Shown here: one piece after another, positions 1 through 5,663 of the stretch
Numbering within the stretch: position 1 is the first letter of the stretch
Layout of the letters: the number at the start of each line of letters is the position of its first letter
Source of the DNA: Lysobacterales bacterium
Lineage (GTDB): Bacteria > Pseudomonadota > Gammaproteobacteria > Xanthomonadales > Rhodanobacteraceae
Direction of reading: 5' to 3'
Length of the DNA: 8,376 nucleotides
Assembly (NCBI GenBank): GCA_013298265.1
Contig: JAAFHE010000130.1
Location: 1 to 8,376 of the forward strand
Notes under the pieces: generated by a model
Told to the model about the DNA's origin: nothing
The model's database searches: none
Seen by the model: the letters and a program-made list of their open reading frames with translations, nothing else
Program-made: the position numbers and the translations under genes

Positions 1-1086
1 TTCGCCATGGCGCAGGGCTTCGCGAGCACGCTGGCCGACCGCGGGCGCGATGATATCGCGCTGATCTTGCGCGGTGGTTCCAGCGATTCGGAACTCAACT
101 CGGTGCTGACGCGTGAAGTCGCCACGCTGATCATGCAGGCTCCCGGCATTCGTCGCGGCGCCGACGGCAAGACCGAAGCGGCGTCGGAGCTCGTCGTCAT
201 TTCCGAGCTGCCCAAAAAGGGTGAGCCGCCGCCGCCGCCGGGCAAGCGCGCAACGGGCGTGAACGTGACGCTGCGCGGTGTCGAATCGCTTTCGTTCACG
301 CTGCGGCCCAACCTGCGCCTGAGCGAAGGTCGCATGTTCCAGTCGGGCCTGCGCGAAATGATCGTCGGCCGCGGCGTCATCAGCGCGTTCGACGGGGCCG
401 AGATCGGCAAGGTCGTGCGCATGCGCGGTTCCGACTGGACGGTCGTCGGCGTGTTCGAATCGGGCGATGCGAGCGAAAGCGAAGTCTGGGTAGATCTCGG
501 TACAGCGCAGACGACGTTCGGACGCGGCGGCAGCGTCAGCTCGGTGCTGGCTCAGCTCGAGGGCGACGGCGCGATGGACAAGCTCAAGGCCTCACTCGCG
601 GCCGATCCGCGTCTGGCGAGCGACGTCACGACGCAGCGCCAATACCTCGGTGCACAGACCAAGGACTTCCGCCGCATGATCGAAACCCTCGGAAAGTTCC
701 TCGTAGTCGTCATGGGACTGGGGGCGATATTCGCCGCACTCAACACGATGTATGCAGCCGTTGCCGCGCGTGCTCGCGAAATCGCGACGTTGCGGGCGAT
801 CGGTTTTGGCTCCATGCCGGTGCTCGTGTCGGTCATGATGGAGGCGCTGCTGTTGTCGGCGCTTGGCGGACTGCTCGGCGCGACGATCGCGTACGTGCTG
901 TTCAACAACGTCTCGCTGTCGACGCTTGGCGCCAACTTCACGCAGGTCGTCTTCAGCTTCAAGGTGACGCCAGCGCTCGTCGGCAAAGGCATGATCATTG
1001 CGGTTGTCATCGGCTTTCTCGGCGGCCTGCTGCCGGCCGCGCGCGCCGCGCGCCTGCCGATCACGACCGCGTTGCGCGAACTCTGA
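1..1086 (+). CDS. ABC transporter permease, FtsX/MacB type (5'-truncated by window edge)
   Basis: Inner-membrane permease subunit of a MacB/FtsX-like ABC exporter; the cognate ATPase is not in the window and the substrate cannot be told. The reading frame is open from base 1. The first in-frame ATG, at position 7, is probably internal, because family members begin with a cytoplasmic tail and a first membrane helix about 40-50 residues upstream of this point. Counting from that ATG, residues 1-225 form the extracytoplasmic domain, and three membrane helices follow at about 229-252, 274-301 and 328-346. The FtsX-domain signature is clear: an 'ALNTMYAAVAAR' helix end, then 'REIATLRAIGF' and a small-residue-rich helix. 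The protein ends 'ITTALREL', typical of the family. An oddity is a run of five prolines at about residues 73-77 in the periplasmic domain. The gene is followed by an intrinsic terminator, so it is probably the last gene of its operon. Confidence 0.9.
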   Translation, partial: FAMAQGFASTLADRGRDDIALILRGGSSDSELNSVLTREVATLIMQAPGIRRGADGKTEAASELVVISELPKKGEPPPPPGKRATGVNVTLRGVESLSFTLRPNLRLSEGRMFQSGLREMIVGRGVISAFDGAEIGKVVRMRGSDWTVVGVFESGDASESEVWVDLGTAQTTFGRGGSVSSVLAQLEGDGAMDKLKASLAADPRLASDVTTQRQYLGAQTKDFRRMIETLGKFLVVVMGLGAIFAALNTMYAAVAARAREIATLRAIGFGSMPVLVSVMMEALLLSALGGLLGATIAYVLFNNVSLSTLGANFTQVVFSFKVTPALVGKGMIIAVVIGFLGGLLPAARAARLPITTALREL

Positions 1087-1108
1087 TGCAACGGTAAGGC
1101 CATGTTGC

Positions 1109-1150
1109 AACGCCCGTCGCGGAACTGCCTGCGGCGGGCGTTATCCTTTT
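1109..1150 (+). terminator. Rho-independent terminator after the ABC permease gene
   Basis: Arms at 1109-1120 (AACGCCCGTCGC) and 1131-1142 (GCGGCGGGCGTT) can pair over 12 bp. The only non-Watson-Crick position is a G-U wobble in the RNA. The loop is 10 nt. The stem is followed by ATCCTTTT, a broken U tract. It lies 22 bp after the permease stop codon and before the methyltransferase start, so it should separate the two transcripts. Seen in sequence; activity is inferred. Confidence 0.75.
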
Positions 1151-1176
1151 CGCTTGGCCGGTTTGGCCTTTGCGGG

Positions 1177-1695
1177 ATGAATCGAATGAAGCTTGATCTG
1201 GGTTGCGGCCTGCGCAAACGCGCGGGTTTTCTCGGCGTGGACGCCTCGCCCGATTGCGATGCGGATTTCGTCCACGACCTGCGCCAGCGGCCTTGGCCGT
1301 TCGACGACGCCAGCGTCGACGAGGTGTATTGCTCGCATTTCCTTGAGCATCTGGACGGGGCGGAACGTATCGACTTCATGGACGAGCTGTACCGCGTCAT
1401 GAAGCCCGGCGCGAAGGCGCTGTTCATTACGCCGTACTGGACCTCGGTCGGCGCGGTGCAGGATCCGACCCACAAATGGCCGCCGATCGCCGAGCAGTCG
1501 TATCTGTATTTCAACGCCAGAGCCCGCCGCAGCATGTATGTGGAGCACTATGCGATCCGCTGCGATTTCGACGTCGAATTCGCCGGCGTGCTTGTGCCGG
1601 AGATCGCGCGGCTAGGGCCGCAGGAGCAGGCGTTCGCGAAGAATCACTATTTCAATGCCGTGCCCGAGCTGCATGCGCAGCTGACCCGGCGCTGA
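1177..1695 (+). CDS. Small class I SAM-dependent methyltransferase-like protein
   Basis: A cytosolic protein of 172 aa with a Rossmann-type SAM-binding fold; the methyl acceptor is unknown. Motif I is 'LDLGCG' at residues 6-11, the acidic residue of motif II is in 'LGVDAS' at about 19-24, and the post-II region reads 'WPFDDASVDEVYCSHFLEHL'. Next comes 'VMKPGAKALFITPYW', as in Methyltransf_11-like or COG4627-like proteins. It is shorter than full methyltransferases, and the part after the core has no recognisable substrate domain. I chose ATG 1177 (MNRMKLDL) because in-frame starts further upstream, such as 1102, would lie in the terminator of the preceding gene; ATG 1186 is an alternative. 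The ribosome binding site is weak (GCGGG just upstream). No clear promoter is visible between the terminator and the start. It converges with the yedA-like gene, with an 18 bp gap. Confidence 0.82.
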   Translation: MNRMKLDLGCGLRKRAGFLGVDASPDCDADFVHDLRQRPWPFDDASVDEVYCSHFLEHLDGAERIDFMDELYRVMKPGAKALFITPYWTSVGAVQDPTHKWPPIAEQSYLYFNARARRSMYVEHYAIRCDFDVEFAGVLVPEIARLGPQEQAFAKNHYFNAVPELHAQLTRR

Positions 1696-1713
1696 GACGG
1701 GCCATCGCGGCGC

Positions 1714-2619
1714 TCAGGTCTTGTCGCGTGCCAGCGTAATGATGGCGACGCCGCCCAGGATCACCGCCATGCCGACAATATCGAGTGCGTGCACGCGTTC
1801 GTTCGCGAGCAGCGCGCCGAACAGCACGGCGACCGGCGGATTGACGTAGGCATAGCTCGTCGCCAGCGCGGGCCGTACCGTGCGCAGCAGATACAGGTAC
1901 GCGCTGAAGCCGATGATGGAGCCGAACACCGCGAGATAGGCCAGCGCCAGCGTCGCGCGCAGCGTCGGCGCGACCGGCAGGCCATTGCCATTGATCAGCG
2001 CGAGCAGGGTCAGCGCGATGCCGCCGGTCAGCATCTGTGCAGCGGTGTTCATCATCGGCTCGGGCATGTCCTGGCGCTTGGACCAGAGCGAGCCGAAGGC
2101 CCAGCTCGCCGCCGCAGCGAGCAGCGCGAGTGCGCCGAGGCGAGAACCGGCCAGGTCACCGCCGATATTGAGCAGGATCACGCCGGCGAAGCCGATCAGC
2201 AGTCCGATCAGTTCCAGGCGCCGCGGCCATTGCCCGAACCAGGCGCCGAACATCGCCGCGAACAGCGGCATGCTGGCAACCGCGACTGCCGCCAGGCCGG
2301 ACGAGACGGTCTGCTGCGCCCAGCACACCAGGCCATTGCCGAAGCCCAGCAGCAGCGTGCCGGTGACGGCACAATTGCGCCATTGCAGCATTGTGGGTTT
2401 TGCAACACCGCGCCAGCGCAGGAACGCATACAGCGCCGTGCCGGTGATCAGAAAGCGCAGCGCCGCCATCGTGAACGGCGGATAGCTTTCCAGTCCGATG
2501 CGGATTGCGAGATAGGTCGAGCCCCAGACCAGATACAACGACACCAGGGCCAGCGGCACGAGCACACGCGGCGAAAAACGCGGCGCGGCGGTGGGTGCAA
2601 CAGAAAGCGGTTCGCTCAT
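1714..2619 (-). CDS. yedA: YedA-type EamA/DMT family transporter
   Basis: Inner-membrane permease of the drug/metabolite transporter superfamily, predicted to export small metabolites; its natural substrate is not known. The 301 aa length is close to that of E. coli YedA (about 306 aa). Two EamA repeats of five helices each are visible, at about residues 20-145 and 165-296. Signature pieces shared with YedA as I remember it are 'YLVWGSTYLAIRIGLES' near the N-terminus, 'LLGFGNGLVCWAQQ', 'AVAVASMPLF', 'LLNIGGDL', 'AASWAFGSLWS', 'YLAVFGSIIGFSAYLYLLR' and 'PALATSYAYVNPPVAVLFG'. ATG 2619 gives a short hydrophilic lead before helix 1 as expected; the ribosome binding site is poor. The ada-like gene lies 80 bp upstream on the same strand, so co-transcription is possible. 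Nothing suggests truncation. Confidence 0.93.
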   Translation of the reverse strand: MSEPLSVAPTAAPRFSPRVLVPLALVSLYLVWGSTYLAIRIGLESYPPFTMAALRFLITGTALYAFLRWRGVAKPTMLQWRNCAVTGTLLLGFGNGLVCWAQQTVSSGLAAVAVASMPLFAAMFGAWFGQWPRRLELIGLLIGFAGVILLNIGGDLAGSRLGALALLAAAASWAFGSLWSKRQDMPEPMMNTAAQMLTGGIALTLLALINGNGLPVAPTLRATLALAYLAVFGSIIGFSAYLYLLRTVRPALATSYAYVNPPVAVLFGALLANERVHALDIVGMAVILGGVAIITLARDKT

Positions 2620-2699
2620 GACACTCGCAGGTAAACGGCCCCCCGCTTCCTAGTCGAATCATCCTACGCGCGCGCGACGGGGCCAGACAGCGCCACTGT

Positions 2700-3575
2700 T
2701 CATATCGCCTGCGGAACCACTTCGGTTTCGCGCGCGAGTAGCTGGCGCTTGCGTGCAAGGCCCCAGCGGTAGCCACCGGGACTGCCATCCTCGCGCACGA
2801 CGCGATGACACGGCACGACGATGGCGAGCCGGTTGCTCGCGCAGGCCCGGGCGACGGCGCGCACCGCGCGCGGCGAACCGATCGCCTGAGCCACCGCGCT
2901 GTAGCTGCGCGTCTCGCCGGCGGGAATACGCGTGAGCGCCTGCCAGACTCGCCATTGGAACGCGGTAGCACGCAGGTCGAACGGTGGCATCGGTGTATCG
3001 CTCGCTTCGCTCCAGCCCAGATTCGCATGCACCTGTGCGATCACCCGGGCCAGCCATTCATCGCGCCCCGCATCGACGCGCTCGCGCTGCGCCGCGGGAA
3101 ACTCGCGTTCGAGTTCCCCGCGCAGTTCATCTTCGTCGGTGCCGAGCAGAATCGCGCAGATGCCGCGTTCGGTTGCGGCGACGAGCAACTCGCCGAGCGG
3201 GGTTGTCAGCGTGGTATAGCGCAGCGTCGCGCCCGCACCGCCGCGGCGGTAATCGGCCGGGGTCATGCCGAGCAGCGTGTCGCTCTTCTCGTAGACGCGG
3301 CTGCTTGAACCGAAGCCCGCCGCGTAGACCGCGTCGGTGACCGACTCGCTGTCGCGCAGCGCGGCCTTGAGGCGGCCCAGGCGTCGGCTCGCGGCGAATT
3401 CAGCCGGACTCATGCCGTAGCGGGCGCGGAAGCGGCGCTGCAGATGGCTCGGCGAAAGACCGACCGAGCGCGCGAGGGTCTGCAGGCTCGGCGCATCTTC
3501 CGCGCTGCTGATCAGTTCATGCGCCTGTGCGATCGGATCGGGCGCGGCGGTGGCGGCGGATGGACTCACGGACAT
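2700..3575 (-). CDS. ada: Ada-like protein: AraC-type HTH plus O6-methylguanine-DNA methyltransferase, no N-terminal zinc domain
   Basis: DNA repair protein and probable transcription regulator of 291 aa. It transfers the methyl group from O6-methylguanine to its own cysteine in a one-way reaction. Residues about 15-110 form an AraC/HTH_18 domain ('PSLQTLARSVGLSPSHLQRRFRA', 'VTDAVYAAGFGSSSRVYEK', 'LLGMTPADYRRGG'). Residues about 112-200 match the N-terminal methyltransferase subdomain. About 203-285 is the catalytic part: 'ATAFQWRVWQAL', 'IPAGETRSYSAVAQAIG', and the active site 'VVPCHRVVREDG' with the acceptor at Cys256, then 'GGYRWGLARKRQLL'. E. coli Ada is about 354 aa because of an N-terminal zinc-cysteine domain that repairs methylphosphotriesters; no TTGVYCRPSC-like motif occurs here. 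ATG 3575 is preceded by GGAA at a usable distance. The same frame stays open upstream to 4148, but that extension covers asparagine synthase and IS91 debris and is not credible as protein. Ada forms lacking the zinc domain exist elsewhere, so this need not be a broken gene. Confidence 0.88.
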   Translation of the reverse strand: MSVSPSAATAAPDPIAQAHELISSAEDAPSLQTLARSVGLSPSHLQRRFRARYGMSPAEFAASRRLGRLKAALRDSESVTDAVYAAGFGSSSRVYEKSDTLLGMTPADYRRGGAGATLRYTTLTTPLGELLVAATERGICAILLGTDEDELRGELEREFPAAQRERVDAGRDEWLARVIAQVHANLGWSEASDTPMPPFDLRATAFQWRVWQALTRIPAGETRSYSAVAQAIGSPRAVRAVARACASNRLAIVVPCHRVVREDGSPGGYRWGLARKRQLLARETEVVPQAI

Positions 3576-3800
3576 GGCGGCGGATTCCGGCAGTTGCGAT
3601 GGGCGCAGTCTGCGCGCGGACACCGGCGCCGGCCATCCGTATCTTGCGCGCGGCCGCGTCGGAAGCTGCCGCGCGGCGGCGTCGGAATCGGGCGCGGTCG
3701 AGCAGCGCGAACAGGCTGCGGACCTTGACCGCGGCGCGTGTGCCGAGCCGGTCGCGGTAGCGCAGGAGGTTGGGGCAGGTGTCGCTGTCGAGCGCCTTGC
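3576..3800 (-). pseudogene. Frameshifted fragment resembling the C-terminal domain of asparagine synthase (AsnB family)
   Basis: Read on the minus strand from about 3798, one frame gives 'ALDSDTCPNLLRYRDRLG' and then 'VKVRSLFALLDRARF'. This lines up with the AsnB-family stretch LPxLLRYxDRxSMAxSVExRxPFLDxxLxEF. One extra base near 3684 then shifts the frame, and the similarity continues as 'DAAARQLPTRPRARYGW', 'PAPVSARRLRPSQLPES', against the family pattern LPTRxKIRxGWTKxVLRxAMxxxLPES. About 75 residues are covered. Expected motifs are damaged ('SMA' and 'PFLD' are lost), and the fragment stops where the ada start codon appears. Third positions in the first half are almost all G or C, as in real genes of this genome. 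The family assignment comes from pattern memory, not a search. It could also be a related amidotransferase-type ligase. Confidence 0.5.
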
Positions 3801-4058
3801 CGCATCGACATGACCACAGGCATCCACTGCGGCGGCGCGGTACGCATCGTGGCCAGCATCGAAGATCCCACCGACCTCCGCGCCATCCTTGACCACGTCG
3901 AAGAGCGTGGCGCGCCGGAGGCCGCGCACTACCGGACTGGTCCCCGCGCGCAGCCCGCCGCGGCCGCGTGGGGCCCGTCGGGCAGGAGGCGAAACCGCGA
4001 AGCCCGGAACAAAACACGATGCGGCAACGATCCCGCAGGGCTGTGCGCGGGCCGCTAA
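3801..4058 (+). pseudogene. C-terminal remnant of an IS91/ISCR-type transposase
   Basis: The frame beginning 'RIDMTTGIHCGGAVRIVASI' and continuing 'EDPTDLRAILDHVEERG' matches the C-terminal zinc-ribbon end of IS91-family Y2 transposases, whose pattern is roughly RVFxIDxxTCxxCGGxxRIxAxIEDPxxIxxILxHL. The catalytic HUH and tyrosine region is absent; only the last 85 or so codons survive. The first cysteine expected in the 'TCxxC' pair is a glycine here, and upstream of 3801 the sequence switches abruptly to asparagine synthase-like DNA on the other strand. The frame ends at TAA 4056-4058, after a long basic tail that may be degenerate. The known protein family fits; that the gene is dead is inferred from the missing 5' part. 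Confidence 0.62.
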
Positions 4059-4196
4059 CCCGAATAGATGCGAAACGGCTGCAGACTGCGCGCCGGAGCG
4101 ACCCTGCAAGGCTGAAAACCCACCCGTAGATGTCTGATCCGCGCCCAAGGCAGCGCTTGCGAGACGAACACCTACCCGGCAGACTGGCTGAAAAGA

Positions 4197-4217
4197 GCGT
4201 TTGAATTTCCTATGCGC
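4197..4217 (+). other. oriIS-like sequence of an ISCR/IS91 element
   Basis: The 21 bases start GCGTTTGAA, then TTTCCTATGCGC. The ISCR oriIS as I recall it is GCGTTTGAACTTCCTATACG plus one variable base, so 18 of 21 positions agree. The site lies 138 bp beyond the transposase remnant's stop codon, which is the expected side. The consensus is recalled, not looked up. Confidence 0.6.
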
Positions 4218-4296
4218 TCAGCAGGCTTTTTGCACGTCGGACGCGTATTAAAAACATCTTGGAATCGAAATTTCAACTCACCAACGCTCTTTACCT

Positions 4297-4304
4297 GGAA
4301 GGAA
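4297..4304 (+). promoter_or_regulatory. Ribosome binding site for the small secreted protein
   Basis: GGAAGGAA lies 8 bases before ATG 4313, with the AAGGA core ending 9 bases before it. It decides the start in favour of 4313 over a TTG at 4259, which has no such site and would put a hydrophilic extension before the signal peptide. Confidence 0.7.
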
Positions 4305-4312
4305 CACGCGTC

Positions 4313-4687
4313 ATGAGAAATCCTCAAAGACTAGCAAGCATTTTCTCTTCGCTGACACTGCTCGTTGCGGGCTTCAGTGGCGAGGCCAGTCACGCCGCCG
4401 ATGCACCCGAAGCCACCCAGAAGTCCTACTACCTGCAATGCGGTGGCTCGGTGAGCAATTGCCCCTATCTGCTCAACGACAAGCGGCAATACTGCCCCGC
4501 AACCCTGAGTAGAAAGGCGTTTACCGGCGCCTTGGTTCATATGAACTATCACGACCAGAAGATGTACCCCACGCTGCATTGCTTCTATGCCGGCGGCACG
4601 CATACGCCGCAACAGCTTATTCAAGCGGCTGACACGACGTACCCGGGGAACAATTGGACTCCGGTGCCGCCGCCTTTACCCATGTGA
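4313..4687 (+). CDS. Small secreted cysteine-containing protein of unknown function
   Basis: I do not recognise this 124 aa protein. It begins with a classical Sec signal peptide: a basic start 'MRNPQRLAS', a hydrophobic core 'IFSSLTLLVAGF', and a probable cut after 'ASHA' near residue 28, so the mature part is about 96 aa and periplasmic or secreted. The mature part has four cysteines in the order C-x6-C ('CGGSVSNC'), 'QYCPAT' and 'LHCFYAGG', enough for two disulfides. It is also rich in Tyr, His and Asn and ends in a proline-rich tail 'NWTPVPPPLPM'. It starts about 95 bp after the IS91-type terminus. No clear sigma-70 promoter is visible between the two, only a TTGCAC at 4230 with a poor -10. 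Its codon use is less GC-biased than that of its neighbours, which hints at a different origin. The signal peptide and good ribosome binding site make it a credible gene. Confidence 0.72.
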   Translation: MRNPQRLASIFSSLTLLVAGFSGEASHAADAPEATQKSYYLQCGGSVSNCPYLLNDKRQYCPATLSRKAFTGALVHMNYHDQKMYPTLHCFYAGGTHTPQQLIQAADTTYPGNNWTPVPPPLPM

Positions 4688-4693
4688 CCCCAG

Positions 4694-4726
4694 CGCCGAG
4701 CGAAAGCGCGAGTCGCCTCCTCGGCG
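4694..4726. repeat. Stem-loop after the small secreted protein gene
   Basis: CGCCGAG at 4694-4700 and CTCGGCG at 4720-4726 form a perfect 7 bp stem with a 19 nt loop, 6 bp after the stop codon. There is no T tract, so it is not a standard intrinsic terminator, though it could protect the 3' end of the mRNA. Confidence 0.4.
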
Positions 4727-4935
4727 TAGCTGCAGGCTTCTGGCGGCGACACGCCTGGGCAGCCTCGCGTCAGCTCTGATGCTTTTGACCGGAAGCTCCG
4801 GGAAATTTGAGAGGACAAATCCTGCATGGCCAGCGCTCCCTGCCGTGCACTGAGCTTGCCTGACCATGCTGCTGCTCCACATCCCTGACGCCGTGTAGCG
4901 ATTGCCGGCCGAGCAGCTTGGCGGCATCCGCCCGG

Positions 4936-5165
4936 GAAGCCCTGATGCCTCACAGCTGACGTGCCAGTCGCCGGCTCCACTTGTGCAGGGCTTCGTTTGG
5001 TTTCTGGCGCGCACGGCGCGCAGCGCTGGCGTGCCGGGACGACTCCGAACGCGGCCCGTCTGCCCGCGTTGGCCGCTGGCCGAACGCCTCGAAAATAAAT
5101 GATCGACCAGGCCGCGAAAACTCGCGTTCGCGAAGCTGAGCCCATGCCACGCCTGGTTTCCAGGC
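4936..5165. repeat. Cluster of perfect inverted repeats (possible structured RNA or mobile-element part)
   Basis: Four separate perfect hairpins fall within 230 bp. GAAGCCCTG (4936-4944) pairs with CAGGGCTTC (4986-4994). AACGCGG (5048-5054) pairs with CCGCGTT (5064-5070). CGCGAA (5113-5118) pairs with TTCGCG (5127-5132). GCCTGG (5151-5156) pairs with CCAGGC (5160-5165) across a 3 nt loop. A short GGCC-GCT-GGCC lies at 5071-5081. In GC-rich DNA some pairing is expected by chance, but the 9 bp arm is notable. The direction of transcription cannot be told. Confidence 0.45.
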
Positions 5166-5650
5166 ACGCCGGCTCACTTGACGGTTCGCAGTTTTTCGAG
5201 GACGCCATGCTTTACATATTCCGCCCGTACTCCGCGGCCCTGCGACGAACAGCACTTTCGTTGCCGTCACATACAGCCACTCCCGCACGCTCCCAATGGC
5301 GGCTCCATTCGAGGCGACTGCCTATCTTCGCGAAGGAATGTTGCCTGCGTATCGGACGAAGGACGAAAAGCGGGCACCGCGATACGGACAGTTGTCCCGT
5401 TCCTGCGGCTGGCAGCGATCTTGGCTACGGCACAACCGCAGTCGCAGCGGCCGTCATTCCCGATTGAGTCGGCGTCTACCCAACTAGCTGCGAACGCGTA
5501 ATCGCGACAGATCCGCGGCGCGGAATCAGCGGCCGGGCGTTCCGTCACATTCATCGCGCATGGCAACCGCGACCGGCGCGCGACTGCACGTCTCAACCTG
5601 GACAACGCGACAGTGCCGAGACTCGAAAGCCTCACATCGAAAGCAACCAC

Positions 5651-5657
5651 AAAGGAG
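5651..5657 (+). promoter_or_regulatory. Strong ribosome binding site of the propeller gene
   Basis: AAAGGAG is followed by six T and ATG 5664, an ideal spacing. It fixes the start at 5664 rather than at GTG 5613, from which the site itself would be translated, or ATG 5670, which would be 12 bases away. Confidence 0.85.
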
Positions 5658-5663
5658 TTTTTT

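Larger units (their letters stand above)
3801..4217 (+). mobile_element. 3' end of a degenerate IS91/ISCR-like rolling-circle element
   Basis: The transposase C-terminal remnant and an oriIS-like terminus lie in the order and orientation expected for IS91/ISCR elements, where oriIS sits downstream of the transposase gene. The 5' end (terIS side) and the catalytic part are missing. The stretch from 4059 to 4196, between the remnant's stop codon and the oriIS, has no gene; it would be the trailer of the element. Such elements move by rolling-circle replication and can carry adjacent DNA, which may explain the foreign fragment beside it. Confidence 0.55.
4688..5650. other. Long non-coding or unassigned stretch
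   Basis: This stretch of more than 900 bp between two genes contains no protein I can support. The longest open frames (minus strand 4621-5208 and 4676-5167, plus strand 5099-5467, minus strand 5267-5650) are rich in Arg, Ser and Cys, overlap each other, lack good ribosome binding sites and show no known domain. It contains a cluster of inverted repeats (4936-5165), listed separately, and a small hairpin right after the preceding gene. The last 150 bp before the propeller gene should hold its promoter, but I see no convincing -35/-10 pair. It may be an old mobile-element scar, a dispersed repeat or a structured RNA. Confidence 0.5.

Noticed and set aside
552..1535. Minus-strand open frame spanning the permease and methyltransferase
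   Set aside because: It crosses two well-supported plus-strand genes and the terminator between them, and its translation has no recognisable domain.
1692..1718. Bidirectional terminator between the convergent methyltransferase and yedA genes
   Set aside because: Only a 5 bp CTGAG/CTCAG stem with a long loop and no T tract can be formed.
1789..2634. Long plus-strand open frame of 281 codons opposite yedA
   Set aside because: It is a mirror of the GC-rich yedA gene; its product is a Gln/Arg/Ala-rich sequence without domains, and the minus-strand gene is unmistakable.
2637..2684. Terminator between ada and yedA (GGCCCC paired with GGGGCC)
   Set aside because: The arms are 6 bp with a 36 nt loop and no T tract; probably chance pairing in GC-rich DNA.
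4230..4257. Sigma-70 promoter (TTGCAC with AAACAT) before the small secreted protein
   Set aside because: The -10 hexamer matches only three of six positions and no extended -10 is present, so it is too weak to list as a feature.
5048..5081. Possible integron attC site (inverted AACGCGG/CCGCGTT with a nearby GTTGGCC)
   Set aside because: The core does not fit GTTRRRY with a matching RYYYAAC partner, and there is no cassette array or integrase in the window.
4621..5208. Minus-strand open frames of up to 195 codons overlapping the non-coding region
   Set aside because: Two overlapping frames are equally open, both rich in Arg, Ser and Cys; there is no convincing ribosome binding site, no domain, and the longer one overlaps the end of the secreted protein gene on the other strand.
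5613..5663. Upstream GTG start giving an 877 aa propeller protein
   Set aside because: The extension would place 17 hydrophilic residues before the signal peptide and would translate the strong ribosome binding site at 5651-5657.
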